A stretch of 64,000 nucleotides of DNA, taken from Gnetum montanum. Lineage: Eukaryota; Streptophyta; Gnetopsida; Gnetales; Gnetaceae. A program made the translations under genes and the position numbers. Below are positions 1 to 10,067 of the stretch, one piece after another. The stretch lies in assembly GCA_015680685.1 (NCBI GenBank), contig MNCI01003715.1:347790-411789 (forward strand), written 5' to 3'. The notes beneath the pieces were generated by a model. That model ran no database searches. It was not told the DNA's origin and saw only the letters and a program-made list of their open reading frames with translations. Within the stretch, counting starts at the first letter, position 1. The number at the start of each line of letters is the position of its first letter.

Positions 1-5
1 CGGCG

Positions 6-260
6 ATGGCGGGCCCCAGCAGCGCCGAGGTGGTGCTCACGGACGACGACTTCTGGCACGCCATCGTGTGGCGCCTCGGCCGCCACGTGGAAGGAAGCCA
101 CGTCATCTGGAAAGTCCGCGTCACGGTCGTCGCCACTTATGTAGCCCCCACAGCAGCCGCAGAGTCACGCTGCGTGGAGGTGGGCCAGGATGTGTGCATG
201 CCTCTGGTGACCACTAACATGACTTCCTCCTCGTCCACCATTCCTCTCCGCTTTTTGTGA
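6..260 (+). CDS. possible GC-rich coding exon or small ORF, unidentified
   Basis: An open frame starts at an ATG in a good plant context (GCGATGGCG) five bases from the window edge and runs 84 codons to a TGA. The first 45 codons are strongly GC-ending (GCC, CTC, GAC, CAC), unlike the AT-rich DNA that follows, which is why I think it is or was coding. The second half (rich in T, S and A) loses that bias. I see no domain, signal peptide or membrane segment and do not recognise the protein. It could be a first exon whose donor I cannot fix (several GT sites lie near 29 and 180), a complete small protein, or the relic of a gene extending leftward. A candidate last exon (acceptor TTTTTCTAG near 1465, stop near 1505) lies downstream but cannot be linked. 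Confidence 0.25.
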   Translation: MAGPSSAEVVLTDDDFWHAIVWRLGRHVEGSHVIWKVRVTVVATYVAPTAAAESRCVEVGQDVCMPLVTTNMTSSSSTIPLRFL

Positions 261-1868
261 TCCACAGTTTCTTTCAGTGTTCATACTCTTCCGTTGTCAT
301 CATGCAAGTGTTGAGTTTCTTTGCTACTATGTAGTAACCTGTTTGCTAGCTGTAATCGTGGGACTTTGCTCTAACACAGGCCATTATACTCATTTTTAAT
401 TATTTTTTATTGCATAAATTTATGATTTTTTACCACATAAACTTATAATTTTTTATAGAGTGTTTAATGGCTTATTCATTGATGTCACAATTAATGGTTG
501 ATTGAACTTTGATGATGAGGTGGTTTAACTGGGATTTCAAACAACCTTTTTGATTTCTTATGATTTTGATGATTAATCGCCACAGGAAAATTTGGATTAG
601 TTTGCAATTCAAATTAAATTTTTTAAAAAATAAAAACAGTGTGTTCTGTCTTATCAACTTGCTAAAACATTTTACAGTTATGATGTTTGTCTTCTGCCNT
701 TTTTTTTTTTGCACTCATCAGAGTTTTTCCCTAGCCATTTTTGAAGCCAAGTAGAGAATTGTCCAATTTTTTAATCATTGGCATAAAGAACAGGTCCTCT
801 CTTCTTTGAGAATTTGAACCTATCTAGTTGTTTTAATTCTAAAATAATGAAAGCCTAATCTTGCATGGCTAATTTAACATTATAAGTAGGTGAGAAGATA
901 TAGGAGAAGATAAATAAGTTGCTTTTTTGTTGATGCTTGGTATAATGCTATTGAGATATTCTAATATTACTTCTTAATAATGATGCTTCTGATATTCTAA
1001 TGTTCCAATTTTTTAAAGCCAAATCATTGAATTATGGAAAAAACTTTTTGTGTAGCAATTAAGGCTTTCTTTATACTAAGAGAGACTATGAACATATGCT
1101 CAAATTGACAAAGAGCTGTTATCGGTAAGGAATAGCAACTCATATTTTACCTGCCCAAATTCTTCCACCAAAATATGTTTGGGACCTTCTATTTTCTTCT
1201 AAAAACTAAGATGGCAAAAACTGTTTTGCTTGCTGGGCCTTTTGTATCTGCTGTAATTGTGTTGTTTATAAAAAACTGATCACTTCCCTGTGAAGTGAAG
1301 CGTTGCCTTGAGTGCATCCGTTTTTACCTGTAATTTTTTTTTTCCCAGCTGAACTTGCTCTAAGAATTGTGAAATTGGCTGTTTTTTATCTCGTAAAATT
1401 TGCTACGCAGTTCTTCGTTCCTGGATACACTGCCTTTACAAGACTTGCGTGCTTCTTTTTCTAGATCACATATGTCGATCGCCCTCCGGGTAGAAGTATG
1501 AATTGAATACTACGAGAAGACTTTGGGTAGTGGACCATATGTGTGGAGCAATTCCAGTTTGTTGAATCAATAAAAATAATTGAGTAATTGTCGAATAATT
1601 AAATAACTTCCTCAAACGTAACGTTGACTAAATTATATGGCTTTGTAAGATGGTTTGTTTTTTCAAAATCATCATTTAGAAGCTTTTAAATTTGATTGAT
1701 TTCTTTGAAATGTTAAGCTTTTAAATAATGTTTTCAAAAATTCATGATAGATCTACTCTTCTTCAATATATTCAAAAAAAGTTACAAAATTTTAGTTTTA
1801 GTAGGACTATAATTTTCAAGGGCCTTTCCTTTAAATTTGTATAAATATATAGGAGTGTTGGAACTGAA
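261..1868. other. AT-rich sequence without a supported gene
   Basis: About 1.6 kb of AT-rich DNA with one unresolved base at 699 beside a T run. No LTR, tRNA or long open frame is visible. A pyrimidine-rich acceptor-like site near 1465 is followed by a short open stretch ending in TGA and by AATAAA near 1570, which could be a terminal exon and poly(A) signal, but there is no independent support. Confidence 0.4.
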
Positions 1869-2046
1869 ATAATTGAAACATAGGTACACCCCAAGATTTA
1901 TACAAGTTTATAACATAATGTTATATAATTGAAACATAGGTACACCCCAACATTTATAAAAGTTTATAACTCAATGTTACATAGTAGAATTGAACCTATG
2001 ACTTAGGGTTATTAGACCAAGATCCATACCACTAGGCCAACACCTC
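1869..2046 (-). repeat. tRNA-derived SINE, copy 1
   Basis: Read on the minus strand, the element begins near 2046 with a tRNA-like head. The A box TGGCCTAGTGG is at 2039-2029 and the B box GGTTCAATTC at 1996-1987, close to the polymerase III internal promoter consensus and correctly spaced. The body runs left and contains two tandem copies of a roughly 50-base AT-rich unit that includes GGGGTGTACCTATG. The head is not a functional tRNA because it cannot be completed into an acceptor stem. A second copy lies at 6357-6516, inside the duplicated block. Target-site duplications were not clear. Confidence 0.65.
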
Positions 2047-2826
2047 ATTATCAATTATCAATATTAACATAAATTTCTACTAATGTATCATTCTATCTTA
2101 TCAATTTTAAGGATTTGCACAATTTCCAAAACTCACTCAAAGTTCAAATTTTAAACTATGAGCTTTAATCAAGCTATTAAATATAAGACACTAAACTAGT
2201 AAATCTAAAGAATTAGCTCTAAATTATTCTAAATAGAATTTTTTTTCCTTTTACATTTGAGCATAATCTTGCTAATACTACTCATTTAACTAACTTGTGA
2301 ATGTGCTTGGGACTACTTTGCATCTCCTCTTCTAAGATATTCCAAGTCTTAATCATAGTGTTTCCTAAAAGTTCCAACCTTGTTCTCTTCTACTTCCAAA
2401 GACTATTTTAGGAAACTTGGGATATTATGTTTTTGTGGGGTTTTAAGTAAGCAATAAATTGACAAACATTAGCTTCTAGGGAAAGTAGATCAAACTCTAA
2501 AAGTAATATGGGATTTGATGTTTAAACCTTTATGATGAAGTCAAATTTTTGGTCAAAGCGACATGGTAGTAAGGACATTGTATCAACGATGTTGGTTTCC
2601 TTAATATGTCATCATTGATACAATGTCTTGCGATGTCTGCAACCCTATAAATACAACACTTGGGTGCACAATTCGCAAACTTTCCATTCCATACTTTACT
2701 GAAACTCTTGCAGTTTGGTTACGTAGTTTTAACAATAGAAGTGAATGCTCACAATGTGATGTCTAGTGATTGAACAGAGTCTTTATTCGAATAGATTGTA
2801 CTCGGGCATAGTTTGTGAACAGAAAT
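1889..2826 (+). repeat. direct duplication R, copy 1 (0.94 kb)
   Basis: This block is repeated nearly base for base at 6357-7295. It contains part of the SINE, about 490 bases of unannotated AT-rich DNA, and the first 294 bases (2533-2826) of an LTR beginning TGATGAAGTC. The second copy carries the same LTR inserted at the same base, so the duplication happened after that LTR inserted. Copy 1 ends exactly where the Athila-like element at 2827 begins. Confidence 0.85.
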
Positions 2827-3758
2827 TGATGAGAGCAGTTACTCTAATTATTAGAGTGGTTACTCTAGCAGTTACTCTAGTGGTTACTCTAGCAGTTACT
2901 CTAATTATTAGAGTGGTTACTCTAGCGGTCACTCTAGCAGTTACTCTAATTATTAGAGTGGTTACTCTACCTATTGCTTTAGCAGTTATTCTAATTATTA
3001 GAGTAGTTGCTCCCAAGTCTATAAATACAGTGCCCAAGCGCACAATTGGGAGGAAGTCTTTAAGCAGTCAAGTAGCAAAACTCTTGTAGTCTGCTTGAAA
3101 GTTAGAGTATTTTCCAAGTGCTCGCAGCAGGAGGTCTAAGTGTGGATGGATCTTTATTTGAGCATTGTGTACCTGAGCACACCTTGTGTACGGTAATAAA
3201 GACAAGCTCTTTGATTTATCCTTGCACCACTTGAGATTTGTTTTCTTACGCATTTCTTTTATTTTATTTTATGCACCTTACATTTCTGTTATTAGCATAG
3301 CAATTCATTTTGATCAATTAAGCAAATCGTTAAATTACACAAGCATGAGCACTTCGAGCATACGTGTAATGCTTGGTAACCTAGTAATGATTAGCGTTTG
3401 GTAATCCCAACAGTGTTGCACTGGTTCAGGATGTGTACAGCAAGTGGGAACGGATGCTGGTGTTAGGATTAGTTAGAACTTAGTTAATGAGTAGTTAAGT
3501 TAAATTAGTCACTTAGTTAGTTCTCTCCTTTCCTACTAGCGTAGGACATAAAAACAAAAAAGTTATAAAAATCATATGCCTCAAGCTTACTTAACCATAC
3601 AATCGTGACATACAGGTAAGCTTGGGAAGACAATGATCAACCAACCCATCCTTGTTCCACAAGGGCGCATAAGCACTTAGTCCTTGGAATTTGACCGGAT
3701 CGTGCGTGAAACACTCGTATTTGTATAGTTGAGCGTAGGGGTGCCTAGTCGCTCATCA
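2827..3758 (+). repeat. 5' LTR of the truncated Athila-like element
   Basis: This 932-base LTR begins TGATGAGAGC and ends CGCTCATCA, the TGATG...CATCA termini shared by all Athila-like LTRs here. The first 185 bases are an array of short inverted repeats (CTCTAAT and ATTAGAG around one base). After it come TATAAATA near 3019 and AATAAA near 3196, which mark U3, R and U5. A minus-strand relative lies at 38863-39506. Confidence 0.85.
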
Positions 3759-3759
3759 T

Positions 3760-3777
3760 TGGCTTCATTGCCAGGGA
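3760..3777 (+). other. primer-binding site, tRNA-Asp type
   Basis: TGGCTTCATTGCCAGGGA, one base after the LTR, is a diverged form of the plant tRNA-Asp complement TGGCGCCGTTGCCGGGGA typical of Athila elements. Confidence 0.75.
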
Positions 3778-3894
3778 CTTAGTTGTTTGTGCGCTAACTA
3801 GAACATAGGAAATCATTCACATCATTGGAATGAACCCTTAGGGTTGGTTGAGAAAATAATAAACAAGACTACATTACACACTGAATAGACAATT

Positions 3895-6356
3895 ATGTCT
3901 CCTTCTTCATATGAAAGCACCTCACTGCCTAGGTCTGAAATAGGAAATAATTGACGATGTAATACACATGACATTGATTCGCTAGTCCCTCAACAAGTTC
4001 GAGTGGTATATATTCATCCCGATGAGTATATACCATACTTTACCTTTATCCTCCATCAAGATGAACAACTGCGTTGCCGAGACTTAGAGGGTAACATAGT
4101 GTTACCTTCCGATCATTCAATCCCAAGCATGCTTCTTTGTGCTCTCACACGAATTGGCATGTTGCACTTACATGTAGAATACATTGTGCAAGACCATAAC
4201 TCGAGAGAATACCATCCCATGGAGGCACAATGTCAAAGGGACTTGCAACAGGAGAGACATCATAAGTATTTGAAGGGTAAGTGGTTCCAGGATGTCCCAC
4301 ATGTCTTAAGCAAAAATGAGGGTGGTGAACCTACCTCAGGTAGTCGCCCACACAACGATGTTCCTCCCCTTGACTTTGACCAAGGGGTCGTGTATCAGAA
4401 CCTTCATTCCACTATTCATAACCTAAGTTCTGATACCCACGGACACATGATAAAGGTGGACATTCTGAGGCAATTGCAATCGAGGCCGTGACCGCTGAAG
4501 AGAAGGTAGAAAACACTGTCATGGTAAAGGTTCTCCTTCTTCTTTACCTTCATCATCTCCTTCATCCTCTCCTTCAATATCTAGATGCATTCATAAAGAA
4601 AAAGACCATGGGGATGGAGGTAGGCAAAGTGGAAGTCATAGGCAAAACAGCCAGGAAAGGGGACGAGGGCACTCTAGAGAGTCACACCATAGAAGAAGGG
4701 AGAGTAGGAAACAATATAGGCATCATAGACACCATGGACGAGACACTCATGATGAACCCCTACTCGCTACTCGAAGTATGTTAGACATAATTGAGGCTAT
4801 TAGAATTCCAACAAGGCACCAAAAATATAGTAGGATTAAGAGATTAGATATGAACAATATCTCACGATTTGAAGGGGGATACAACACTGATCCTCAAAAT
4901 CACTTACAAGCATTCCATGATGCGTGTGCCTTACAAAACATAGAGAACGAATGAAAAAAAGTTAAGTTATTCCCGTAGACACTGGTTAAAGAAGCGGAAA
5001 GCTAGTACTGGTCCTTAGAACTAGAATCCATTCGTAGGTGGAGTACCATGTTAGAATTGTTCAACAATAAGTACCAAACGTACTCCCAAGTGTCCAACCT
5101 GTGAAAGCAAATCCAAGGTTAGAAGCAAGGAGGACATGAACCCTTGGATGCTGCTATGGGCTGATACTATGCACTATTACATCATTGTCTTGGCCATGAT
5201 TATTCGCAAAGGGATCAACTACGCCATCTCGTAGATGGGCTTAGGCATGAAACGAGAAGAACCCTTGGGACTTATGCCCAAGGAAGACTATCCGAGCCTA
5301 GGTCTCATCAAATTTAAAGACTACTGGAGCAAGTTGCTAAGGAAAAAAGTGAGCTACGGAAGAGAAAGTGCGGAAGAGTATAATCGAGATCCTTCCCTCT
5401 AGAAAAGGGGAGTAATATTTTGTGAGGATGAAGAAGAGTCATCAATTGAAGATATGGTGAATAGGAAAACTTTGCCTATCCAAAAGTTGACATCAGAAGT
5501 ATCGGCAAAGGTAGACCAAATGTGGGATTCCTTAGACAATAGATTTCAAGTTGTTCTTAAAATAGTAGAAGAGTCTAGACAGCAAGGTAGTGATCACGAA
5601 AAAAGAGAGAAGTTGAACATGCACTTAGCAAGGATAAGGGAAAAGTTGCCATCATTGAAGAGGTTGTGAAGTTGGAAACAGACAATGATAGTGGATGTGA
5701 AATATGTCATTATGACCATCCTAAGGGATGTTGCCTTGTAATCTCACATCTGCAAGAGTCTGGAGTGTATGCACTCAACCCACAATTAAACAAAAGGCAA
5801 ACACCCCAAAGGTTACCTTATCCTTAAGGTCACCCAAGGCAATTCCACCAACCCTTAACATATTATCCTAGTGGAACTCCACCACAACTGATTAAGCAAT
5901 ATCAATAGTGGCAGCATCCACAATCATGGGGAATGCCACCACCAAGGCAATAGTATCCTTACTAGCAACCTAACCCGTATGGATATTACATGCAACAGCC
6001 AATCTCCCCATGTGACTCTACTGGTCATGTCACTCCTCAACCTCACTACCAAGCCTGCAAGTATTATGGGACTCCCTCTTCTAGAGGCGATATTCCGCAA
6101 GCATATCATCCTTCTCATTTGGCCACATCTCTTCCAACAATAGCTCCACTACCACCTGCTCCCGCGATGCAAGGTGAAATCCCTACCTAGCCGCAACAAC
6201 GTAATGCCATAAGGGCTATTAACTCTCAACCTCCTGTTAGTTCCAACAACCACATGAAGAAAAGACCTTTTTTTAGAACCAACAATCCAACCAAGCCCTT
6301 GCAATCACAAGTGGCTGATTCCTTAGATGCCTCAGTATCAATCAAAAATTCAGAGC
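3895..6356 (+). pseudogene. Athila-like gag, decayed and truncated
   Basis: The ATG at 3895 opens a gag that can be followed through several frames with stops. It has an N-terminal region with IHPDEYIPYFTFILHQDEQL (4009-4068), a His/Lys-rich linker, the gag core (NISRFEGGYN near 4856, then HLQAFHDAC), the matrix-like YYALLHH region near 5165 and a Cys/His motif CEICHYDHPKGCC near 5697, followed by a Pro/Gln-rich tail to about 6200. Gag forms the particle that packages element RNA. Stops, many readable as CAG or TGG to TAG changes, and frameshifts rule out function. Compared with the copy at 51102 the same blocks occur in the same order. It ends at the duplication junction at 6356. Confidence 0.75.
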
Positions 6357-6516
6357 CCCCCAAGATTTATAGAAGTTTGTAACATAATGTTATCTAATTG
6401 AAACATAGGTACACCCCCAACATTTATAAAAGTTTATAACTCAATGCTACATAGTAGAATCGAACCTATGACTTGGGGTTATTAGACCTAGACCCATACC
6501 ACTAGGCCAACACCTC
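6357..6516 (-). repeat. tRNA-derived SINE, copy 2 (3' truncated)
   Basis: The minus-strand A box TGGCCTAGTGG is at 6509-6499 and the B box GGTTCGATTC at 6466-6457, here matching the polymerase III consensus exactly. The body is cut by the duplication junction at 6357. Confidence 0.65.
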
Positions 6517-7295
6517 ATTATCAATTATTAATATTAACATAAATTTCTACTAATGTATCATTCTCTCTTATCAATTTTAAGGATTTGCACAATTTCCAAA
6601 ATTGACTCAAAGTCCAAATTTTAAACTTTGAGATTTAATCAAGCTATTAAATATAAGACACTAAACTAGTAAATTTAAAGAATTAGCTCTAAATTATTCT
6701 AAATAGAATTTTTTTTCCTTTTACATTTGAGCATAATCTTACTAATACTACCTATTTAACTAGCTTGTGAATGTGCTTGGGACTACTCTGCATTCCTCTT
6801 CTAAGATATTCCAAGTCTTAATCATAGTGTTTCCTAAAAGTTCCAAGCTTGTTCTCTTCTACTTCCAAAAAATATTTTAGGAAACTTGGGATATTATGTT
6901 TTTGTGGGGTTTTAGGTAAGTAATAAATTGACAAACATTAGATTTTAGGGAAAGTAGATCAAACTCTAAAAGCAATATGGGATTTTATGTTTAAACCTTT
7001 ATGATGAAGTCAAACTTTTGGTCAAAGCGACATGGTAGTAACGACATTGTATCAACGATGTCGGTTTCCTTAATATGTCATCATTGATACAATGTCTTGG
7101 GATGTCTGCAACCCTATAAATACAACACTTGGGTGCACAATTCACAAACTTTCCATTCCATACTTTACCAAAACTCTTGCAGTTTGGTTACGTAGTTTTA
7201 ACAATAGAAGTGAATGCTCACAATGTGATGTCTAGTGATTGAACGGAGTCTTTATTCGAATAGATTGTACTCGGGCATAGTTTGTGAACAGAAAT
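6357..7295 (+). repeat. direct duplication R, copy 2
   Basis: This is the second copy of 1889-2826. It starts inside the SINE at CCCCAAGATTTATA, a microhomology shared with copy 1, directly abutting Athila gag. It continues through the LTR start at 7002 and, unlike copy 1, on into the intact rest of that LTR. Confidence 0.85.
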
Positions 7296-7894
7296 AAAGA
7301 TCGAGATTACTTCACATCATTGTAGCATCCACTTAGTATTTATTTTTTTTATTTAGAATAATGTTTTCTGGTTTCTACCTTAATGTTTTACTTTTCCAAA
7401 AAATTGTACTTTTGCTTGTTATCATTAAGCAGAATGAGTATGATTGATTTTGAGCACTTAAGTGTAATCATTTGGTAAGCCCAACAATGTTATTACTTGG
7501 TATGCCAAGTAGCATAACGCTTGGTAACCTAGTAATGATTATATGAAGCCCAAGGTGTGTATGACAAATCAGGACTAGATGCTCATTGCCATAGGCTAGA
7601 GTAGAGTTACGTTTCTATCGTTACTTAGACTTAGCAATTACTTTTAGCAATTACTTTCTTTGCATTATGGCTACACTTAGGAATATTTCAAGCTTTACAA
7701 CATCAACTATAATATGCCTCATGATGAGCTAAATTATACACTTGTAGTTCACTAGCTCCACATGGGAAGACAACAGTTTTAAAATTAACTTAATTACTAG
7801 CATACCAACATTGTCTATCTACAGATTATGAATAGGTTGTGCATGAACACTCATAACTTGTATGTTGGGTGTTGGATTGCTCCACTACTCGTCA
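7002..7894 (+). mobile_element. solo LTR, Athila-like, target duplication CTTTA
   Basis: An 893-base LTR begins TGATGAAGTC and ends ACTCGTCA. It is flanked by CTTTA at 6997-7001 and again at 7895-7899. It has the family layout: CCCTATAAATA near 7116, AATAAAGATCG near 7292, then the U5 phrases on 'cttggtaacc' also seen in the other LTRs. No primer site or polypurine tract adjoins it, so the internal part was lost by LTR-LTR recombination. Confidence 0.85.
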
Positions 7895-7901
7895 CTTTAT
7901 A

Positions 7902-8089
7902 TGATGAGTGGTTAAGTCGAGACACATAACCATATGATCCACAAATATTGCAAGTGATTGAATTGTAATCCATAGATGATTACTGATACAAAAGTTTAGA
8001 AAGTTATTCAATGAATTGCTAATTGTTATCTTCCTACCTGAACTATTCATGATCCTATTTCATATGTTTTAGTTCACAATGAAGCATAT
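7902..8089 (-). repeat. old minus-strand Athila LTR, left piece
   Basis: TGATGAGTGG at 7902 and the following bases resemble the reverse complement of the Athila LTR 3' half (compare 8090-8300). It is strongly diverged. Two later insertions split it (solo LTR 8090-8995 and the nest 9035-37951). The continuation appears at 9001-9034 and 37957-38570. Confidence 0.55.
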
Positions 8090-8995
8090 TGATGAGTGGC
8101 GAGGTTACCATTATGCCCAACCATATGAATCTCAAGCATTCATGCATGATCTAGTTGAATTCCATGGATGGGACTAGTTGTGGCATCTAGATCATTATGC
8201 CTTGATCACAGTTCACTATCTTCCCACTTGGACTAGTGGTAGCTTGGTCATGTATGGTTTAGTCCAAAGTGAGGCATATGATTCTTAATGTTATTTCAGC
8301 CTTATGCTACTCCTAATGATGATGAAGAAATCAATTATTTAAACTAATTAACAATGAAAAGTAAAGTCTAAACTAGCCTTCAGGTAACAAGTGTCTATTC
8401 CCAGCTTGTTGTACATGTCTTGAACCCACATATCCACTACTAGGATTACCAAGTGCTATGCTACTGGGTGAACCAAACAATAATGTTGCTGCGGTTACCA
8501 AGGAAATATGTGTTTACGCTTGAAATTGGTCGTGCTCATTTCGCCAACTCATTAATATGCATGGAAATGTAAATATCAACTAAGTACATGAAAAGTAAAT
8601 TATATTAAAAGTAAATTTAATCTAAGTTAAAGTATTTCAATGAATAAGAATCAATCTCGATCATATTATCGTTCATGGAATGTGTCTAGGTACATTGCCA
8701 CCTGAATAAGACACCATACAACTAACTCAGATCCACACTACGGGCACTCATCGACTATTCTCTAAGACTACAAAATAAAAATGCAAGAGTTTGACTACTC
8801 TATTAAGCAAATAATGCCAATACACGGTGGGAGCACGTGTATTTATAGGCAAAAATAGGAATTGCAACAACGGAGCCTCATCAACACATCATTTACATCA
8901 ATAGGGTTGCATCAATGGGGCATCATCAACATGGCTACCTTGAAGCGACTGCCTCGAAGCGGTTGTCTTAAAGAGGTTGCATTGATGCTTCATCA
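8090..8995 (-). mobile_element. solo LTR, Athila-like, target duplication CATAT
   Basis: A 906-base LTR in reverse orientation (TGATGAGTGGCGAGG ... GCTTCATCA) has CATAT at 8085-8089 and 8996-9000. On the minus strand it shows the TATA box CCTATAAATACA near 8860-8850. Its U3 carries a repeat of TTGATG/GCAACC words not seen in the other LTRs. It sits inside the older LTR piece. Confidence 0.85.
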
Positions 8996-9034
8996 CATAT
9001 GATTGTAACATTGTAAAAAATGGGAATTACTAAT

Positions 9035-9921
9035 TGATGAGTCATGAATCTATTAGGCATTAACATCAGATACCTGACATCGGAGCCTTGATATCAAACA
9101 TCCAATGTTGGAGACAGGAAACGATGTTGAATATCCGATGTCGTCTCCTCTATGCATGCCTATAAATATAGCACTTAGGTGCACAGTTGGAATACACAGA
9201 CAAAAATAAGAGTTTTATTTTTAGTTCTTAGTTTTTGATAGTCTTTCTTAGAGTTTTTTTATTTCTAGTGCATGTTCACAGTGTGATGTTTGTAATCGTA
9301 CGACACCTTTGTTCAAGTGTGATGCACTTGGACACATTACATGACTAGAAATAAAGATCGAGATTACTCCCATCATTGCAGCATCCACTTAGATTATTAT
9401 TATCTTTAATTGTTAATTATTTACTATTTTATTTAGTTGACATTCCCATTTATTGTTATTTACTATTCCTATCATTAAGTGGAATGCATACACCTTAATT
9501 ACGAACATTTAACTGTAAATACTTGGCAACCCAGTAGTGTATCGCTTGGCACATCTAGTGACATACACTTGCTAATCCCAAAGGTAGTCTCATGAAGTCC
9601 AAGGCATGCACAAATTATCAAGAGCAAATACTCATTACATAGACTAGCTTAAATTTTACTCTCCATTGTTCAGTAGCTTAACTAATTCATCTCTTTGTCA
9701 TCATTAGGAGTAGCATAGAATTAGACAACATCATATGCCTCACTTTGGACTAAACCATATGTGACAAAGCTATCACTAATCCAAGTGGGAAGATAGTAAA
9801 ATGCAATCAGAGCATAACGATCTAGATACCACAACTAGTCCTATCCATGGAATTCAATTGGATCATGTGTGAACGCTTGTGATATGTATGGTTGAGCATA
9901 GGGGTACCTCACAGCTCATCA
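9035..9921 (+). repeat. 5' LTR of the pol-less Athila-like element
   Basis: This 887-base LTR begins TGATGAGTCATG and ends CAGCTCATCA. U3 carries a loose repeat of GACATCGGAGCC / GATGTCG words. CCTATAAATATAG near 9160 is the TATA box and AATAAAGATCG near 9352 the poly(A) signal. Its partner is at 37080-37951. Confidence 0.9.
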
Positions 9922-9922
9922 T

Positions 9923-9940
9923 TGGTGCCATTGCTGGAGA
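9923..9940 (+). other. primer-binding site, tRNA-Asp type
   Basis: TGGTGCCATTGCTGGAGA lies one base after the LTR end and matches the tRNA-Asp complement with a few changes. Confidence 0.8.
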
Positions 9941-10046
9941 TGGTGCTAGTTATCTAGATTAGTTATATTATACACGATTGCTATAAAGGTATTAATGATA
10001 TATCTTTCCAAAAATATTAGTTCACACACACCATAAACCAAGAACA

Positions 10047-10067
10047 ATGTCTCTCTCACATGGAAGT
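10047..10067 (+). pseudogene. gag 5' fragment (first 7 codons), cut by the Tat insertion
   Basis: The ATG at 10047 starts gag; reading continues in frame across the Tat insertion at GAAGT (repeated at 29808-29812). The rest of the gene is at 29813-32117. The insertion therefore disrupted gag near its start. Confidence 0.75.

Larger units (their letters stand above)
2827..6356 (+). mobile_element. truncated Athila-like Ty3/gypsy element (5' LTR + gag)
   Basis: The element has a 5' LTR (2827-3758), a primer-binding site complementary to the 3' end of tRNA-Asp (3760-3777) and a decayed gag. It stops abruptly at 6356 where the second copy of block R begins. No protease, reverse transcriptase, integrase or 3' LTR follows, so it is a fragment. 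Its gag aligns in order and wording with that of the complete relative at 50096-60061. It entered the older LTR of block R after GAAAT (2822-2826). Confidence 0.85.

Noticed and set aside
1987-2046. A tRNA gene on the minus strand
   Set aside because: The A and B boxes are present but the sequence cannot form a tRNA with a paired acceptor stem and is followed by a repetitive body; it is a SINE head.
2766-3089. Open frame with repeating Val-Thr-Leu words
   Set aside because: It is a translation of the CTCTAATTATTAGAG array in the U3 of an LTR.
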